From positions 1 through 18,060 of the forward strand of contig CAYTAP010000082.1 of the NCBI GenBank assembly GCA_964435775.1: DNA of 18,060 nt. Direction: 5' to 3'. The DNA is from CAYTAP01 sp964435775 (GTDB taxonomy: Bacteria > Planctomycetota > Phycisphaerae > Tepidisphaerales > Tepidisphaeraceae). The notes under the pieces were generated by a model. It was not told where the DNA came from, searched no databases, and was given only the letters and a program-made list of their open reading frames with translations. Position numbers and translations under genes: made by a program. The stretch's first letter is position 1, and every line of letters starts with the position of its first letter. Below are positions 1 to 9,360 of this stretch, piece after piece.

Positions 1-280
1 GAGTTGATCAGCATGTCCTAACGTCATTATTGACATGATATTACATCCTATTTTTTAGTCGCCTTATTTGACCCCCTGCATATCCCGTGCTATATTTGCG
101 GGGTTCGACATCCGCCAATGGTCCTTAAGCCTTATGGTAGCTATGCTTAGCCGGTGGCGCAAAAGTTGCCGACCGGACTTGAGTGCCAATAATATAAGGA
201 TCGGCGATGGTGTATGCGGGATCCTGACGCGCGATGCGGCCGGCTATGCACAGGCCGGATGCGGAGGATCGAAAAACGTG
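1..280. other. Upstream region of dnaG, no gene seen
   Basis: I see no convincing gene or RNA here. The frame of dnaG stays open from position 68, but the 71 extra residues look nothing like a primase N-terminus and have no ribosome binding site, so I treat them as untranslated. The first 70 bases are AT-rich compared with the rest and include a TTGACA hexamer at 30-35, but no matching -10 box at normal spacing, so a promoter is only a possibility. A ribosome binding site GGAGG sits at 263-267. Confidence 0.5.
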
Positions 281-2221
281 ATGTCGTCAGCTTTCAGTCA
301 AGGCAATTCATCGAGCGACTTTAGATCGCAGGTGCTTGCCGCCACTGATATCATCCAGTTGATTGGTCAGAGCGTCGCGTTGAAACGACGCGGCAAGGAT
401 TATGTCGGGCTTTGTCCGTTTCACAGTGAAAAAACGCCGTCGTTTCACGTCAGTCCCGACAAGCAGTTTTATCACTGCTTCGGATGCAAGAAACATGGCA
501 ATGCGATCGACTTCGTCATCGAACGCGATCGCGTCGAATTTAAGGATGCCCTGAGGTTATTGGGACATCAAGCTGGATTGGAAATGCCGCAATTCGGCGG
601 CGCCAAGACCAATGCTGGTGAGCGGCAAATGCTGCTCGACGCCCACTCGGCGGCGTGTTCGTTCTTTGAAAAATTGTTGTCCGACCCGCAGCAGGGTCAG
701 GCCGCACGCGCCTATCTGGCGAAGCGACAAGTCAACGCTGAATCGGTCAAACGATTTCAGATTGGTTTTGCGCCCGACTCGTGGAATGCGCTGTTGAACA
801 GCCCGGTCGGTCGAAAGTATCCACCAGGGCAGTTGGCTCTGGGAGGCCTCGTCAAAGCCAACCAGCGCGGCGACGGCTACTACGACACCTTCCGCAATCG
901 TTTGATCTTCCCCATTCGCGATGAAATGGGACGGATCATCGCATTCGGCGGGCGCGTGATGCCCGACTCCCAGGACCCGGCGAAGTACCTCAACAGCCCG
1001 GAGACCCCGCTGTTCTCCAAAAGCCGCTGCGTCTTCGGCCTGGACCTGGCCAAAAGCCGGATCGTGGAAACCCGCCGCGTGACCGTGGTTGAGGGATACG
1101 CCGACGTCGTCATGGCGCACCAGTTTGGAATCACCAACGTGGTCTCCATCCTCGGAACCGCGATGACCGAACAGCACGTTGGGCTGCTCAAGCGATTTGC
1201 AGATCGGATCGTCCTGCTATTTGATCCCGACACCGCCGGAGAAACCGCGGTGGACAGGGTCATTGAGTTGTTCCTTCGCCAGCCGGTGGAGATCGCGATC
1301 GCATCGCTGCCCGATGGGCTCGATCCCGACGAGTTTCTGCTCAAGCATGGCGCGGCGGCGTTCGAGCAAGTGCTGGAAAAAGCGACCGATGCCCTGTCCT
1401 ACACATGGAGCGCGCTGTCGCGGCGATTTGCATCCGAGGCCGGTGATCTGACCGGCCAGCAGAAGGCGGCCGAGGCGTATTTGCAGGTACTTGCACAGGC
1501 GCGCGGTTCCGGCCCGGTCGATACAATGCGATGGGGCTCGGCGCTGGCGCGCGTAAGCCGATTGCTTGAAATTCCGATGGAGGAGCTCCACAGGCGATTC
1601 AAGCCCGCCCGCCCGCCTCGCCGATTCGGAACTGTCCGAGGCGACGGGGCCAGGCGGCGGACATTGAGCGCCCCAGCGCCTGTGCCGTCGGAACTGACGG
1701 GCGGCTACACGGATACCGCGGACGCTGCCCAAGACTCGTCGTCCGACTCGCGGCGCCCCGTAACCGGGCAGCTTCGCGCCGAGCAGACGATTCTCGGCAT
1801 CCTTCTGGCCGAGCCTGCCAGATGGCTTGAGACACAGCGGCATGTGTCGCTGGATGATTTTACGGATGAGCAAACCAGGAGGCTGGCCGAGACGTATTGG
1901 AACCATCAACGCGATGAGGGCGAACCGGTATTCAGAGAGTTCATAGGCATCCTCGAATCACTGGGTCTGGGGATGATGGGCGTTGAGTTGCTCCAGGAGG
2001 CTGAAGCGATGGGGGATATGGACATGGCGATGCAGGGCGCCATCAATCATCTGCATGAGGTTCGCCGACTGCGGGAGGAAAAAAAATACCTGACGGCGCT
2101 GCGACGAACAAAAGATGAGCCGGTGACAGCGGAGGAAGAAATCGCGCGGCTTCGGGAGTTTGCGAAAAATAATCAACCAAATCTCCACCGGCTCGGCCCG
2201 GTCCGGCGTTTTGGGTCATAA
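281..2221 (+). CDS. dnaG: DNA primase DnaG
   Basis: Replication primase that makes the RNA primers for Okazaki fragments and works with the DnaB helicase. Numbered from the ATG at 281 (646 aa, somewhat longer than the 581 aa of E. coli DnaG), the N-terminal zinc-binding domain is clear: C45, H48, C66 and C69 form a CHC2 set. The RNA polymerase-like core follows, with the conserved stretch YLNSPETPLF. The Toprim motifs are E271 in VVEGYADV, and D315 and D317 in FDPDTAG, which hold the catalytic metals. A low-complexity basic and proline-rich linker (about residues 440-500) leads to a helical C-terminal domain, expected to bind DnaB. The start was chosen because of GGAGG at 263-267 and the match to family N-termini; a GTG at 278 directly before it is an alternative. 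It is co-directional with rpoD, as in the classic macromolecular-synthesis operon, but no rpsU is visible upstream. Confidence 0.97.
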   Translation: MSSAFSQGNSSSDFRSQVLAATDIIQLIGQSVALKRRGKDYVGLCPFHSEKTPSFHVSPDKQFYHCFGCKKHGNAIDFVIERDRVEFKDALRLLGHQAGLEMPQFGGAKTNAGERQMLLDAHSAACSFFEKLLSDPQQGQAARAYLAKRQVNAESVKRFQIGFAPDSWNALLNSPVGRKYPPGQLALGGLVKANQRGDGYYDTFRNRLIFPIRDEMGRIIAFGGRVMPDSQDPAKYLNSPETPLFSKSRCVFGLDLAKSRIVETRRVTVVEGYADVVMAHQFGITNVVSILGTAMTEQHVGLLKRFADRIVLLFDPDTAGETAVDRVIELFLRQPVEIAIASLPDGLDPDEFLLKHGAAAFEQVLEKATDALSYTWSALSRRFASEAGDLTGQQKAAEAYLQVLAQARGSGPVDTMRWGSALARVSRLLEIPMEELHRRFKPARPPRRFGTVRGDGARRRTLSAPAPVPSELTGGYTDTADAAQDSSSDSRRPVTGQLRAEQTILGILLAEPARWLETQRHVSLDDFTDEQTRRLAETYWNHQRDEGEPVFREFIGILESLGLGMMGVELLQEAEAMGDMDMAMQGAINHLHEVRRLREEKKYLTALRRTKDEPVTAEEEIARLREFAKNNQPNLHRLGPVRRFGS

Positions 2222-2230
2222 TGGAATGGT

Positions 2231-2244
2231 GTCAGTGGTCAGTT
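2231..2244. repeat. Two-copy 7-bp tandem repeat
   Basis: Units GTCAGTG and GTCAGTT lie head to tail immediately before the large inverted repeat. Two copies alone could be chance; it is listed because other intergenic gaps in the window also carry 7-bp tandem units. Confidence 0.45.
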
Positions 2245-2320
2245 TTGTAGGGTCCGTGGTACTCCGCGGACCATCTGAATGATGGCAACAATGGTCCGCG
2301 GAGTACCACGGACCCTACAA
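2245..2320. repeat. Perfect 30-bp inverted repeat, 16-nt loop
   Basis: The left arm 2245-2274 and right arm 2291-2320 are exact reverse complements over 30 bases, with a 16-nt spacer (2275-2290). Each arm is also an imperfect palindrome, beginning GGTCCGTGG and ending CCGCGGACC, so alternative smaller hairpins are possible. It lies 24 bases after the dnaG stop and 170 bases before rpoD. It could act as a terminator or transcript-processing structure between the two genes, although no T-run follows. It could also be a REP-like or MITE-like dispersed element. The structure is read directly; the role is inference. Confidence 0.85.
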
Positions 2321-2326
2321 GAGAAA

Positions 2327-2361
2327 ACAACGAACAACGGACCACGGACAACGGACAACGG
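2327..2361. repeat. Heptamer tandem repeat, ACAACGG type
   Basis: Five consecutive 7-bp units: ACAACGA, ACAACGG, ACCACGG, ACAACGG, ACAACGG, followed by a partial ACAA. They lie just after the large inverted repeat in the dnaG-rpoD gap. They resemble in style the short tandemly repeated heptamers known from cyanobacterial intergenic regions. A minus-strand open frame across it (2239-2451) encodes only low-complexity sequence and is not called as a gene. Confidence 0.8.
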
Positions 2362-2490
2362 ACAAGCAGAAAAATTGAATAACGGTTGGGTTCGCTGCTC
2401 GTTGCAGGGCTCGGGAATGTCCCCGAGGCCTTGGCCAGCCGGCGGGGTCAATTGAGCGAGTGTTGAACTTGGCTGCAGGAAGAATTGTTT

Positions 2491-4212
<1,722 letters not shown>

Positions 4213-4229
4213 TCGCCAGGCCCTGACAA

Positions 4230-4280
4230 CCAATGAACGAAAGAGGCGGCGTCATCCACGCCGCCTCTTTCGTTCGTTGG
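4230..4280. terminator. 23-bp stem-loop between convergent rpoD and ribBA
   Basis: Arms 4230-4252 and 4258-4280 pair over 23 bases with a single T-G wobble and a 5-nt loop (CATCC). The hairpin begins 17 bases after the rpoD stop. There is no T-tract on either side beyond the stem, but the stem itself ends in an A-rich arm and a T-rich arm. Because rpoD (+) and ribBA (-) converge here, it may stop transcription from both sides. Confidence 0.75.
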
Positions 4281-4385
4281 TTTGCGAATACGGTCAATGT
4301 GCGAGCAGATGCCATCCAGGAGCCGTGCCTGCGGTAAGTGGTGCATCCGCCGTTCGCTTACTGCGTGCGTGACTGGTGTTGTTCC

Positions 4386-5615
4386 CTACAACCGATGCCC
4401 CATCTTTTTCTTCTTCGTCTCAAGGTACTTCTTGTTGTATTCCCCCGGCTCGATGCGGATCGGAACTTCCTCGACCACCTGCAATCCAAATCCATCAAGA
4501 CCATAGATCTTCTTGGGGTTGTTGGTCATCACCCGCAATTTGCGCAAGCCCAGATCACGCAGAATCTGGCTGCCGATCCCATAGTCGCGCTTATCAACCG
4601 GAAGCCCGAGTTTGACATTCGCTTCAACCGTATCCAGTCCCTTCTCCTGCAATGAGTACGCGTGCAGCTTGTTGGCCAGGCCGATTCCGCGCCCCTCCTG
4701 GCGCAGGTAAATCAGCGCACCTTTCCCGGCCTGCTCAATCATTTGCATCGCAGTGCCCAGTTGATCGCCGCAATCGCATCGGCCCGACCCAAACACATCA
4801 CCCGTCAGGCATTCGCTGTGAACGCGAACGAGCACCGGCTCTTCGTGAACAATCACGCGTCCCTCGGCGTCCAGATCACCAACGCGTCCCTTGCAGAGCG
4901 CCAAGTGCGGCTGCGGATCGACAGCGCTTTGATACGCGATGAGTTGAAACACGCCCCACCGTGTCGGCAACGTGATACTTTCGATCCGCTTGACGAATTG
5001 TTCCCGCTTGAGGCGATAGCTGATCAGATCGGCAATCGTACACATCTTGATCTGATGTTCCTGGCAAAACGCCTCAAGCTCCGGCCGACGCGCCATTTCC
5101 CCATCAGCCCGCATGATCTCGCAAATGACCGCCGCCGGCTTGAGTCCCGCGAGTCGAGCCAGATCGACGCTGCCTTCGGTCTGCCCCGCGCGAACGAGCA
5201 CGCCCCCATCGCGGCAGCGCAGCGGGTTGATATGCCCCGGCCGGAGCAGGTCCTGCGGCTGGGCGTCGGCGGCGATGGCCACCTGAATCGTAGCCGCGCG
5301 ATCCCGCGCGCTGACGCCGGTGCTCACCCCAAACCGCGGATGGGCATCGACGGTTACAGTGAACGCCGTCCCGAGCTGCGCCGTGTTGTGGTCGGCCTGT
5401 GGATGCAGTTGGAGCTTGTCGCACTGCTCGGCCGTCAATGCCAGGCAAACGACACCGCGCGCATGGGTCACCATGAAATTGATCGCCGCCGGCGTGCAAT
5501 GCTCGGCGGCAATGACGAGATCCCCCTCGTTCTCACGGTCCTCGTCATCAACCAGGACGATCATTCGTCCGGCCTTGAGCTCTTCGATAATTTCTGGAAT
5601 CGGTGAAAACGCCAT
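4386..5615 (-). CDS. ribBA: Bifunctional DHBP synthase / GTP cyclohydrolase II (RibBA)
   Basis: Catalyses the two entry steps of riboflavin synthesis in one 409-aa cytoplasmic protein. The RibB half makes 3,4-dihydroxy-2-butanone 4-phosphate from ribulose 5-phosphate; the RibA half opens GTP. The N-terminal domain (about 1-205) carries the acidic metal-binding motif DDEDRENEGD at residues 23-32. The C-terminal domain has the zinc cysteines C269, C280 and C282 with the spacing seen in E. coli RibA, and the motif RQEGRGIGL. Both halves look complete, and the length is usual for fused RibBA. AAAGG at 5621-5625 lies 5 nt before the start. No other rib gene is adjacent, and the 198-bp leader has no FMN riboswitch motif that I can recognise. 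Confidence 0.97.
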   Translation of the reverse strand: MAFSPIPEIIEELKAGRMIVLVDDEDRENEGDLVIAAEHCTPAAINFMVTHARGVVCLALTAEQCDKLQLHPQADHNTAQLGTAFTVTVDAHPRFGVSTGVSARDRAATIQVAIAADAQPQDLLRPGHINPLRCRDGGVLVRAGQTEGSVDLARLAGLKPAAVICEIMRADGEMARRPELEAFCQEHQIKMCTIADLISYRLKREQFVKRIESITLPTRWGVFQLIAYQSAVDPQPHLALCKGRVGDLDAEGRVIVHEEPVLVRVHSECLTGDVFGSGRCDCGDQLGTAMQMIEQAGKGALIYLRQEGRGIGLANKLHAYSLQEKGLDTVEANVKLGLPVDKRDYGIGSQILRDLGLRKLRVMTNNPKKIYGLDGFGLQVVEEVPIRIEPGEYNKKYLETKKKKMGHRL

Positions 5616-5813
5616 GAATGCCTTTCAATTACGTTGCCTCAATCACATCGGATTGTAGAACCCCGTCTGCGAAGAGGAAAATATCCCGCGCCCCCTCTCC
5701 CACCATCGCGGGGCCAGGAGCGATCTGGATGGACGCTATGGCCCACTATACCCGAAAACGCCCTTCACCGGCCTTTGGATGACTACCCCGCGATCTGATA
5801 CAAAGACTTCATC
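5616..5813. promoter_or_regulatory. Divergent gap between ribBA and cls
   Basis: This 198-bp gap must hold the starts of transcription for both divergent genes. I could not pick out convincing -35/-10 pairs. It has no gene, no recognisable FMN aptamer and no long hairpin. The call rests on gene orientation only. Confidence 0.4.
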
Positions 5814-7199
5814 ATGGTATTCGCCTGGATCGCCGCACACCTCGCCCTCGTTTTCGGCGTGTTGCTCGCCGGTATCGCCATGGCCCACATGCTTCGTCAG
5901 AAGCGCACCCCACAAGCCACGGCCGCCTGGCTGCTCATCATCGTCCTCGTCCCGTATGTCGGCGTGCCGCTTTACCTCGCCTTCGGCGCGCGAAAAGTAA
6001 AGGGCGCCGGCGGCAAGGAGGAAATGCAAATGCCGTCCAACGAGTCCGGGATGCTCGTCAACGGCGGCGGCATCGACGAGATACTGCGAAGCTATGGCAT
6101 GCCCGGCGCGACAGGCGGCAACCGTGTCCGATTGTGCGCCAATGGCCAGGAGGGATACCACGCGCTCGTCAATTTAATCGAGTCGGCCGAGCATCGCCTC
6201 GACATCGAAACCTTCATCCTTCACCCCGATGAAGTTGGCCGCGACATCATCGCGCGCCTTGCCAGTCGAGCCCGCGCTGGCATTGCGGTCCGCGTATTGC
6301 TCGACGCCGTCGGTTCCATGCACACACACCGCAAGCGAGACCTCGGCACGCTGATCGACGCCGGCGCGCGCGTTGCCTTCTTCAACCGTGTGATCCATCG
6401 CCCGTTTCGCAATCGCGCCAACCTCCGAGACCACCGCAAAATCGTCATCGCCGACGGCCGGCGCGTCATGGCCGGCGGAACCAACATCGCCGACGAATAC
6501 ATCGGCCCCACCCACAGCACCACGCGGTGGATTGACCTCTCGTTCATCCTGGAAGGGCCCGCCGTCGCCCAATACGAACGCATCTTCCGCGCCGACTGGG
6601 CTTATGCCGCAGGCGAATTGCTGGAGCCTGTCACAACCGCTCCACCCGCCGTCGATTCCCCCGGCGCCATCGCGCAGGTCGTCCCCTCCGGCCCGGACAT
6701 CAGCCGCGATGTCCTCTATGACACCTTTCTGTCGATGATTTTCGCCGCACGACATCGACTGTGGCTTGTCACCCCCTACTTCGTGCCCGATGAGGCATTG
6801 GCTCAAGCGATGGTTCTCGCGGCGCATCGCGGCGTCGATGTCCGTATCGTGGTGCCGGCGGTATCGAACCACCGACTGGCCGATATCGCCCGCAACAGCT
6901 ATCTCCGGGAAATCCAGGCGGCCGGCGGCCGAATCGTCCAATACACCCGCGGCATGGTCCATGCCAAGGTCGTCCTCATGGACGACACCACCGCCACCAT
7001 CGGCTCGGCCAACATGGACATGCGCAGCCTCTTCCTCAACTACGAAGTCGCCCTTTTTCTTCACAGCAAGCCGGAAATCACCGCGACGGAACATTGGATC
7101 GACGAGCTCTCCGCCTCAGCCCGGACAGGCGTCCGCGAAGTCGGCGCGTTGCGTGATATGTTCGAGGGCGTCGTACGGATGGTCGGGCCGCTGTTGTGA
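5814..7199 (+). CDS. cls: Cardiolipin synthase, phospholipase D family
   Basis: Membrane enzyme that joins two phosphatidylglycerol molecules to make cardiolipin and glycerol. The 461-aa protein has the typical layout: two N-terminal membrane segments (about residues 2-26 and 38-58) with a short positively charged loop, then two phospholipase D domains. Both HKD motifs are intact: H207, K209, D214 in the first and H383, K385, D390 in the second, followed by the usual GSANMDMRSL stretch. The start gives the correct N-terminal membrane segment; the ribosome binding site is weak. It is a single gene diverging from ribBA and converging with the toxin-antitoxin pair. Other PLD-family phosphatidyltransferases have the same plan, so the exact substrate is inferred. 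Confidence 0.93.
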   Translation: MVFAWIAAHLALVFGVLLAGIAMAHMLRQKRTPQATAAWLLIIVLVPYVGVPLYLAFGARKVKGAGGKEEMQMPSNESGMLVNGGGIDEILRSYGMPGATGGNRVRLCANGQEGYHALVNLIESAEHRLDIETFILHPDEVGRDIIARLASRARAGIAVRVLLDAVGSMHTHRKRDLGTLIDAGARVAFFNRVIHRPFRNRANLRDHRKIVIADGRRVMAGGTNIADEYIGPTHSTTRWIDLSFILEGPAVAQYERIFRADWAYAAGELLEPVTTAPPAVDSPGAIAQVVPSGPDISRDVLYDTFLSMIFAARHRLWLVTPYFVPDEALAQAMVLAAHRGVDVRIVVPAVSNHRLADIARNSYLREIQAAGGRIVQYTRGMVHAKVVLMDDTTATIGSANMDMRSLFLNYEVALFLHSKPEITATEHWIDELSASARTGVREVGALRDMFEGVVRMVGPLL

Positions 7200-7262
7200 A
7201 AGCGCAACATCCCCATGGCTGAACTCGGATGTCTTGCCATCTCTTCCACGAGCAAGTGTGAT

Positions 7263-7382
7263 TCAAACCTCACACGCCTGGCGGGCGGCCCGGATCCATT
7301 GTTCGGGCTTGGCATCGTCTAGCTTTAGGCTCCCCTGAACCTTGTCCCGCTGACAGTTGTGGATAATTGCATCCCCCCGCAA
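7263..7382 (-). pseudogene. Short open frame after the antitoxin, possible gene remnant
   Basis: Directly after the TAA stop of the antitoxin, and in the same frame, 39 codons stay open to a TGA. The first is TTG, with no ribosome binding site before it. The C-terminal half (LKLDDAKPEQWIRAARQACE) has a protein-like mix of charged residues rather than the arginine- and proline-rich look of shadow frames. It could be the tail of a decayed gene, a read-through extension of the antitoxin, or chance. I do not recognise a family. Confidence 0.2.
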
Positions 7383-7625
7383 TTAGCTGGCCTTCTTGGC
7401 CTTTGGCTTGCCCTTCTGAAACTTAACCTTCAACCGGCGTTTGACTTCGGCAAGCGGAATCCCCGGAAGATCGGCATCCATTCTCCGCGCCTCATCCAAC
7501 GCGCGAATGTCCGCGAGGTCCTCAAGTTCTTCCTGTATTTTCAGATATTCATGGTAAGGAAGCACAACCGAATGCTTTCGACCATCCTTTTTTAGCACTT
7601 CTGGATGTAATTCAAGTGTGGACAT
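7383..7625 (-). CDS. Phd/YefM-like antitoxin
   Basis: Small 80-aa protein expected to neutralise the adjacent RelE/ParE-type toxin and perhaps repress the pair. The N-terminus (MSTLELHPEVLKKDGRK, then VVLPYHEYLKIQEELEDL) resembles Phd/YefM-family antitoxins. The acidic helix (about 30-52) and the segment PGIPLAEVKRRL (about 55-66) are expected to wrap the toxin. The last 15 residues are a lysine-rich tail, which is unusual. AGGAG at 7631-7635 lies 5 nt before the start, inside the 12-nt gap after the toxin stop, so the two genes are surely co-transcribed. Family assignment is by sequence appearance; a RelB-like label is possible. Confidence 0.75.
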   Translation of the reverse strand: MSTLELHPEVLKKDGRKHSVVLPYHEYLKIQEELEDLADIRALDEARRMDADLPGIPLAEVKRRLKVKFQKGKPKAKKAS

Positions 7626-7637
7626 CTCTTCTCCTGG

Positions 7638-7889
7638 TCAATCATAGGCATCACGCCGATTGCGAACACATTGGACGAGCACTCGCTTGCCGTCAACGTC
7701 AAATAGCACCCGCCAATCACCCACACGCAGCCGATAGCCAGGCGAGAAATTCCGCAGTTTTTTCACATCGCCCACCAGATCATTGGCGAGCCGTTCAATA
7801 CGGGACAATACGCGTCGCGCATCTCTCTCAGGAATGGCGTCCAGGTCTTTCCACGCCTGCGGGCGAAACTCAATCGCGTACCGCGCCAT
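7638..7889 (-). CDS. RelE/ParE-family toxin
   Basis: 83-aa toxin of the RelE/ParE fold. Members either cleave mRNA on the ribosome or poison DNA gyrase. The pattern is characteristic: a start like YAIEFRPQAWKDLDAI, a helical pair, then VKKLRNFSPGYRLRVGDWRVLFDV and a final strand with VQCVRNRRDAYD. The conserved basic residues of RelE-type enzymes (K and R in the middle, R and Y at the end) are present, so an RNase role is more likely than gyrase poisoning, though this is inference. AAGGG (7897-7901) precedes the start by 7 nt. It lies upstream of its antitoxin, the reverse of the most common order, and begins only 28 bases after the atpD stop on the same strand. Confidence 0.85.
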   Translation of the reverse strand: MARYAIEFRPQAWKDLDAIPERDARRVLSRIERLANDLVGDVKKLRNFSPGYRLRVGDWRVLFDVDGKRVLVQCVRNRRDAYD

Positions 7890-7917
7890 GCGTCAACCCT
7901 TCAACCTTTACTCCCGC

Positions 7918-9360
7918 CTACTTCGCCATCTCCTTCGCCTTCTCCCTCACATCATCAATGCTGCCGACGTAAAGGAACGCCTGCTCCGGCAGGTCATCGG
8001 CCTGACCGTTGCAAATCTCATTGAAGCTGCGGAGCGTGTCGGCAACCTTGGTGTAGACGCCCTTCTTGCCGGTGAATTGCTCGGCCACATAGAACGGCTG
8101 GCTGAAGAATCGTTCGATTTTGCGCGCCCGGCTGACGGTCAGCTTGTCTTCCTCGCTCAGTTCATCGACGCCGAGAATGGCGATGATGTCCTGCAGGTCG
8201 CGGTAGCGCTGAAGCATCTGTTGAACCTGGCGGGCGATGCGGAAATGCTCTTCGCCGACGATGTCGGCCGACAGGGCGCGGCTGGAGGAAGCCAGCGGAT
8301 CGACGGCCGGGTAAATGCCCTTGCTGGCGATGGAACGTTCGAGATAAATGAACGCGTCGAGGTGGGCGAAGGCGTTGGCCGGGGCCGGGTCGGTCGGGTC
8401 GTCGGCCGGCACATACACCGCCTGCACGCTCGTGATCGCGCCGCGCTTGGTGCTGGTGATCCGCTCCTGAAGTTCGCCCATTTCCGTCGCCAGCGTCGGC
8501 TGATATCCCACGGCGCTGGGCATTCGCCCAAGCAGCGCTGACACCTCCGCGCCCGCCTGGGTGAATCGGAAAATGTTGTCAATGAACAGCAGCGTGTCCG
8601 CGCCGGTTTCATCCCGGAAGTACTCCGCCATCGTCAGCGCGCTCAGCGCCACCCGCAGACGCGCCCCCGGCGGTTCGTTCATCTGCCCAAACACCATGAC
8701 GGTCTGATCAATGACATGCTTGCCCGTGTTTCCAATCTGCGCTTCCTGCATTTCCAGCCACAGGTCCGTACCCTCGCGGGTTCGCTCGCCGACACCGGCG
8801 AACACCGAGTATCCGCCATGCTGCTGCGCGATTCGCGCGATCAGTTCCTGGATGACGACCGTCTTGCCCAAACCCGCCCCGCCGAACAATCCCGCCTTAC
8901 CGCCACGAAGGAACGGCGTCAGCAGGTCGATCACCTTGATCCCCGTCTCAAACACCTCGGCCTTGGGGCTCAGGTCCTCAAAATCCGGCGGCTCGCGATG
9001 GATCGGCCGACGCGGAATCTCCTGATCCCCCTCCTTTGCCAGCGGCCCGCGATTGTCGATCGTCTCCCCCAGCAGATTAAACACCCGCCCGAGGGTCTGC
9101 TTCCCGACGGGAACCGTCAGCGACGCGCCGCTGTCCACGCAGTCCATGCCCCGGCGGAGCCCATCGGTGCTCCCCAGCGCCACCGCCCGCACGCGCCCCC
9201 CGCCCAGGTGCTGCTGCACCTCGCCGGTCAGACGAATGGTCTGCCCGGCTTCTTCGGCATTGATCGTCACGGCATTGTAAATGGCCGGAAGCTGATGCTC
9301 GGGATACTCAACGTCAAATGTCGAACCGATGACCTGGGTGATCTTTCCAGTTGCAGGCAT
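7918..9360 (-). CDS. atpD: F1F0 ATP synthase subunit beta
   Basis: Catalytic subunit of the F1 rotor ATPase, which makes or hydrolyses ATP at the cytoplasmic side of the membrane. Numbered from the ATG at 9358-9360 (480 aa, normal length), the P-loop GGAGLGKT is at 160-167, GERTREG at 191-197, and DELSEED at 399-405. The longest open frame starts at 9492, but its extra 44 residues are unlike any beta subunit, while MPATGKITQVIGSTFDVEYP is a typical N-terminus and has AAGGAT (9368-9373) before it. No alpha, gamma or epsilon gene is next to it: upstream lies a 350-bp gap and a secreted protein, and downstream, where atpC usually follows, is a toxin-antitoxin pair. The protein looks fully functional; the isolation is the oddity. 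Confidence 0.96.
   Translation of the reverse strand: MPATGKITQVIGSTFDVEYPEHQLPAIYNAVTINAEEAGQTIRLTGEVQQHLGGGRVRAVALGSTDGLRRGMDCVDSGASLTVPVGKQTLGRVFNLLGETIDNRGPLAKEGDQEIPRRPIHREPPDFEDLSPKAEVFETGIKVIDLLTPFLRGGKAGLFGGAGLGKTVVIQELIARIAQQHGGYSVFAGVGERTREGTDLWLEMQEAQIGNTGKHVIDQTVMVFGQMNEPPGARLRVALSALTMAEYFRDETGADTLLFIDNIFRFTQAGAEVSALLGRMPSAVGYQPTLATEMGELQERITSTKRGAITSVQAVYVPADDPTDPAPANAFAHLDAFIYLERSIASKGIYPAVDPLASSSRALSADIVGEEHFRIARQVQQMLQRYRDLQDIIAILGVDELSEEDKLTVSRARKIERFFSQPFYVAEQFTGKKGVYTKVADTLRSFNEICNGQADDLPEQAFLYVGSIDDVREKAKEMAK

Noticed and set aside
68..280. Extended N-terminus of DnaG from position 68
   Set aside because: Begins with a TTG, has no ribosome binding site, and the 71 residues do not resemble the zinc-domain start of primases.
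2327..2361. CRISPR-like array
   Set aside because: The units are 7 bp with no spacers and no cas genes nearby, so it is a simple tandem repeat.
2239..2451. Minus-strand 70-codon frame across the dnaG-rpoD gap
   Set aside because: Its translation simply reads the inverted repeat and heptamer units; no ribosome binding site or homology is evident.
4662..5606. 314-codon plus-strand open frame opposite ribBA
   Set aside because: ribBA on the other strand is complete and has all catalytic motifs; the opposite frame looks like nothing known.
5616..5700. FMN riboswitch upstream of ribBA
   Set aside because: The leader lacks the conserved aptamer blocks (AGGGTGAAATTCCC-like and GACCGGCGGT-like) on the ribBA strand.
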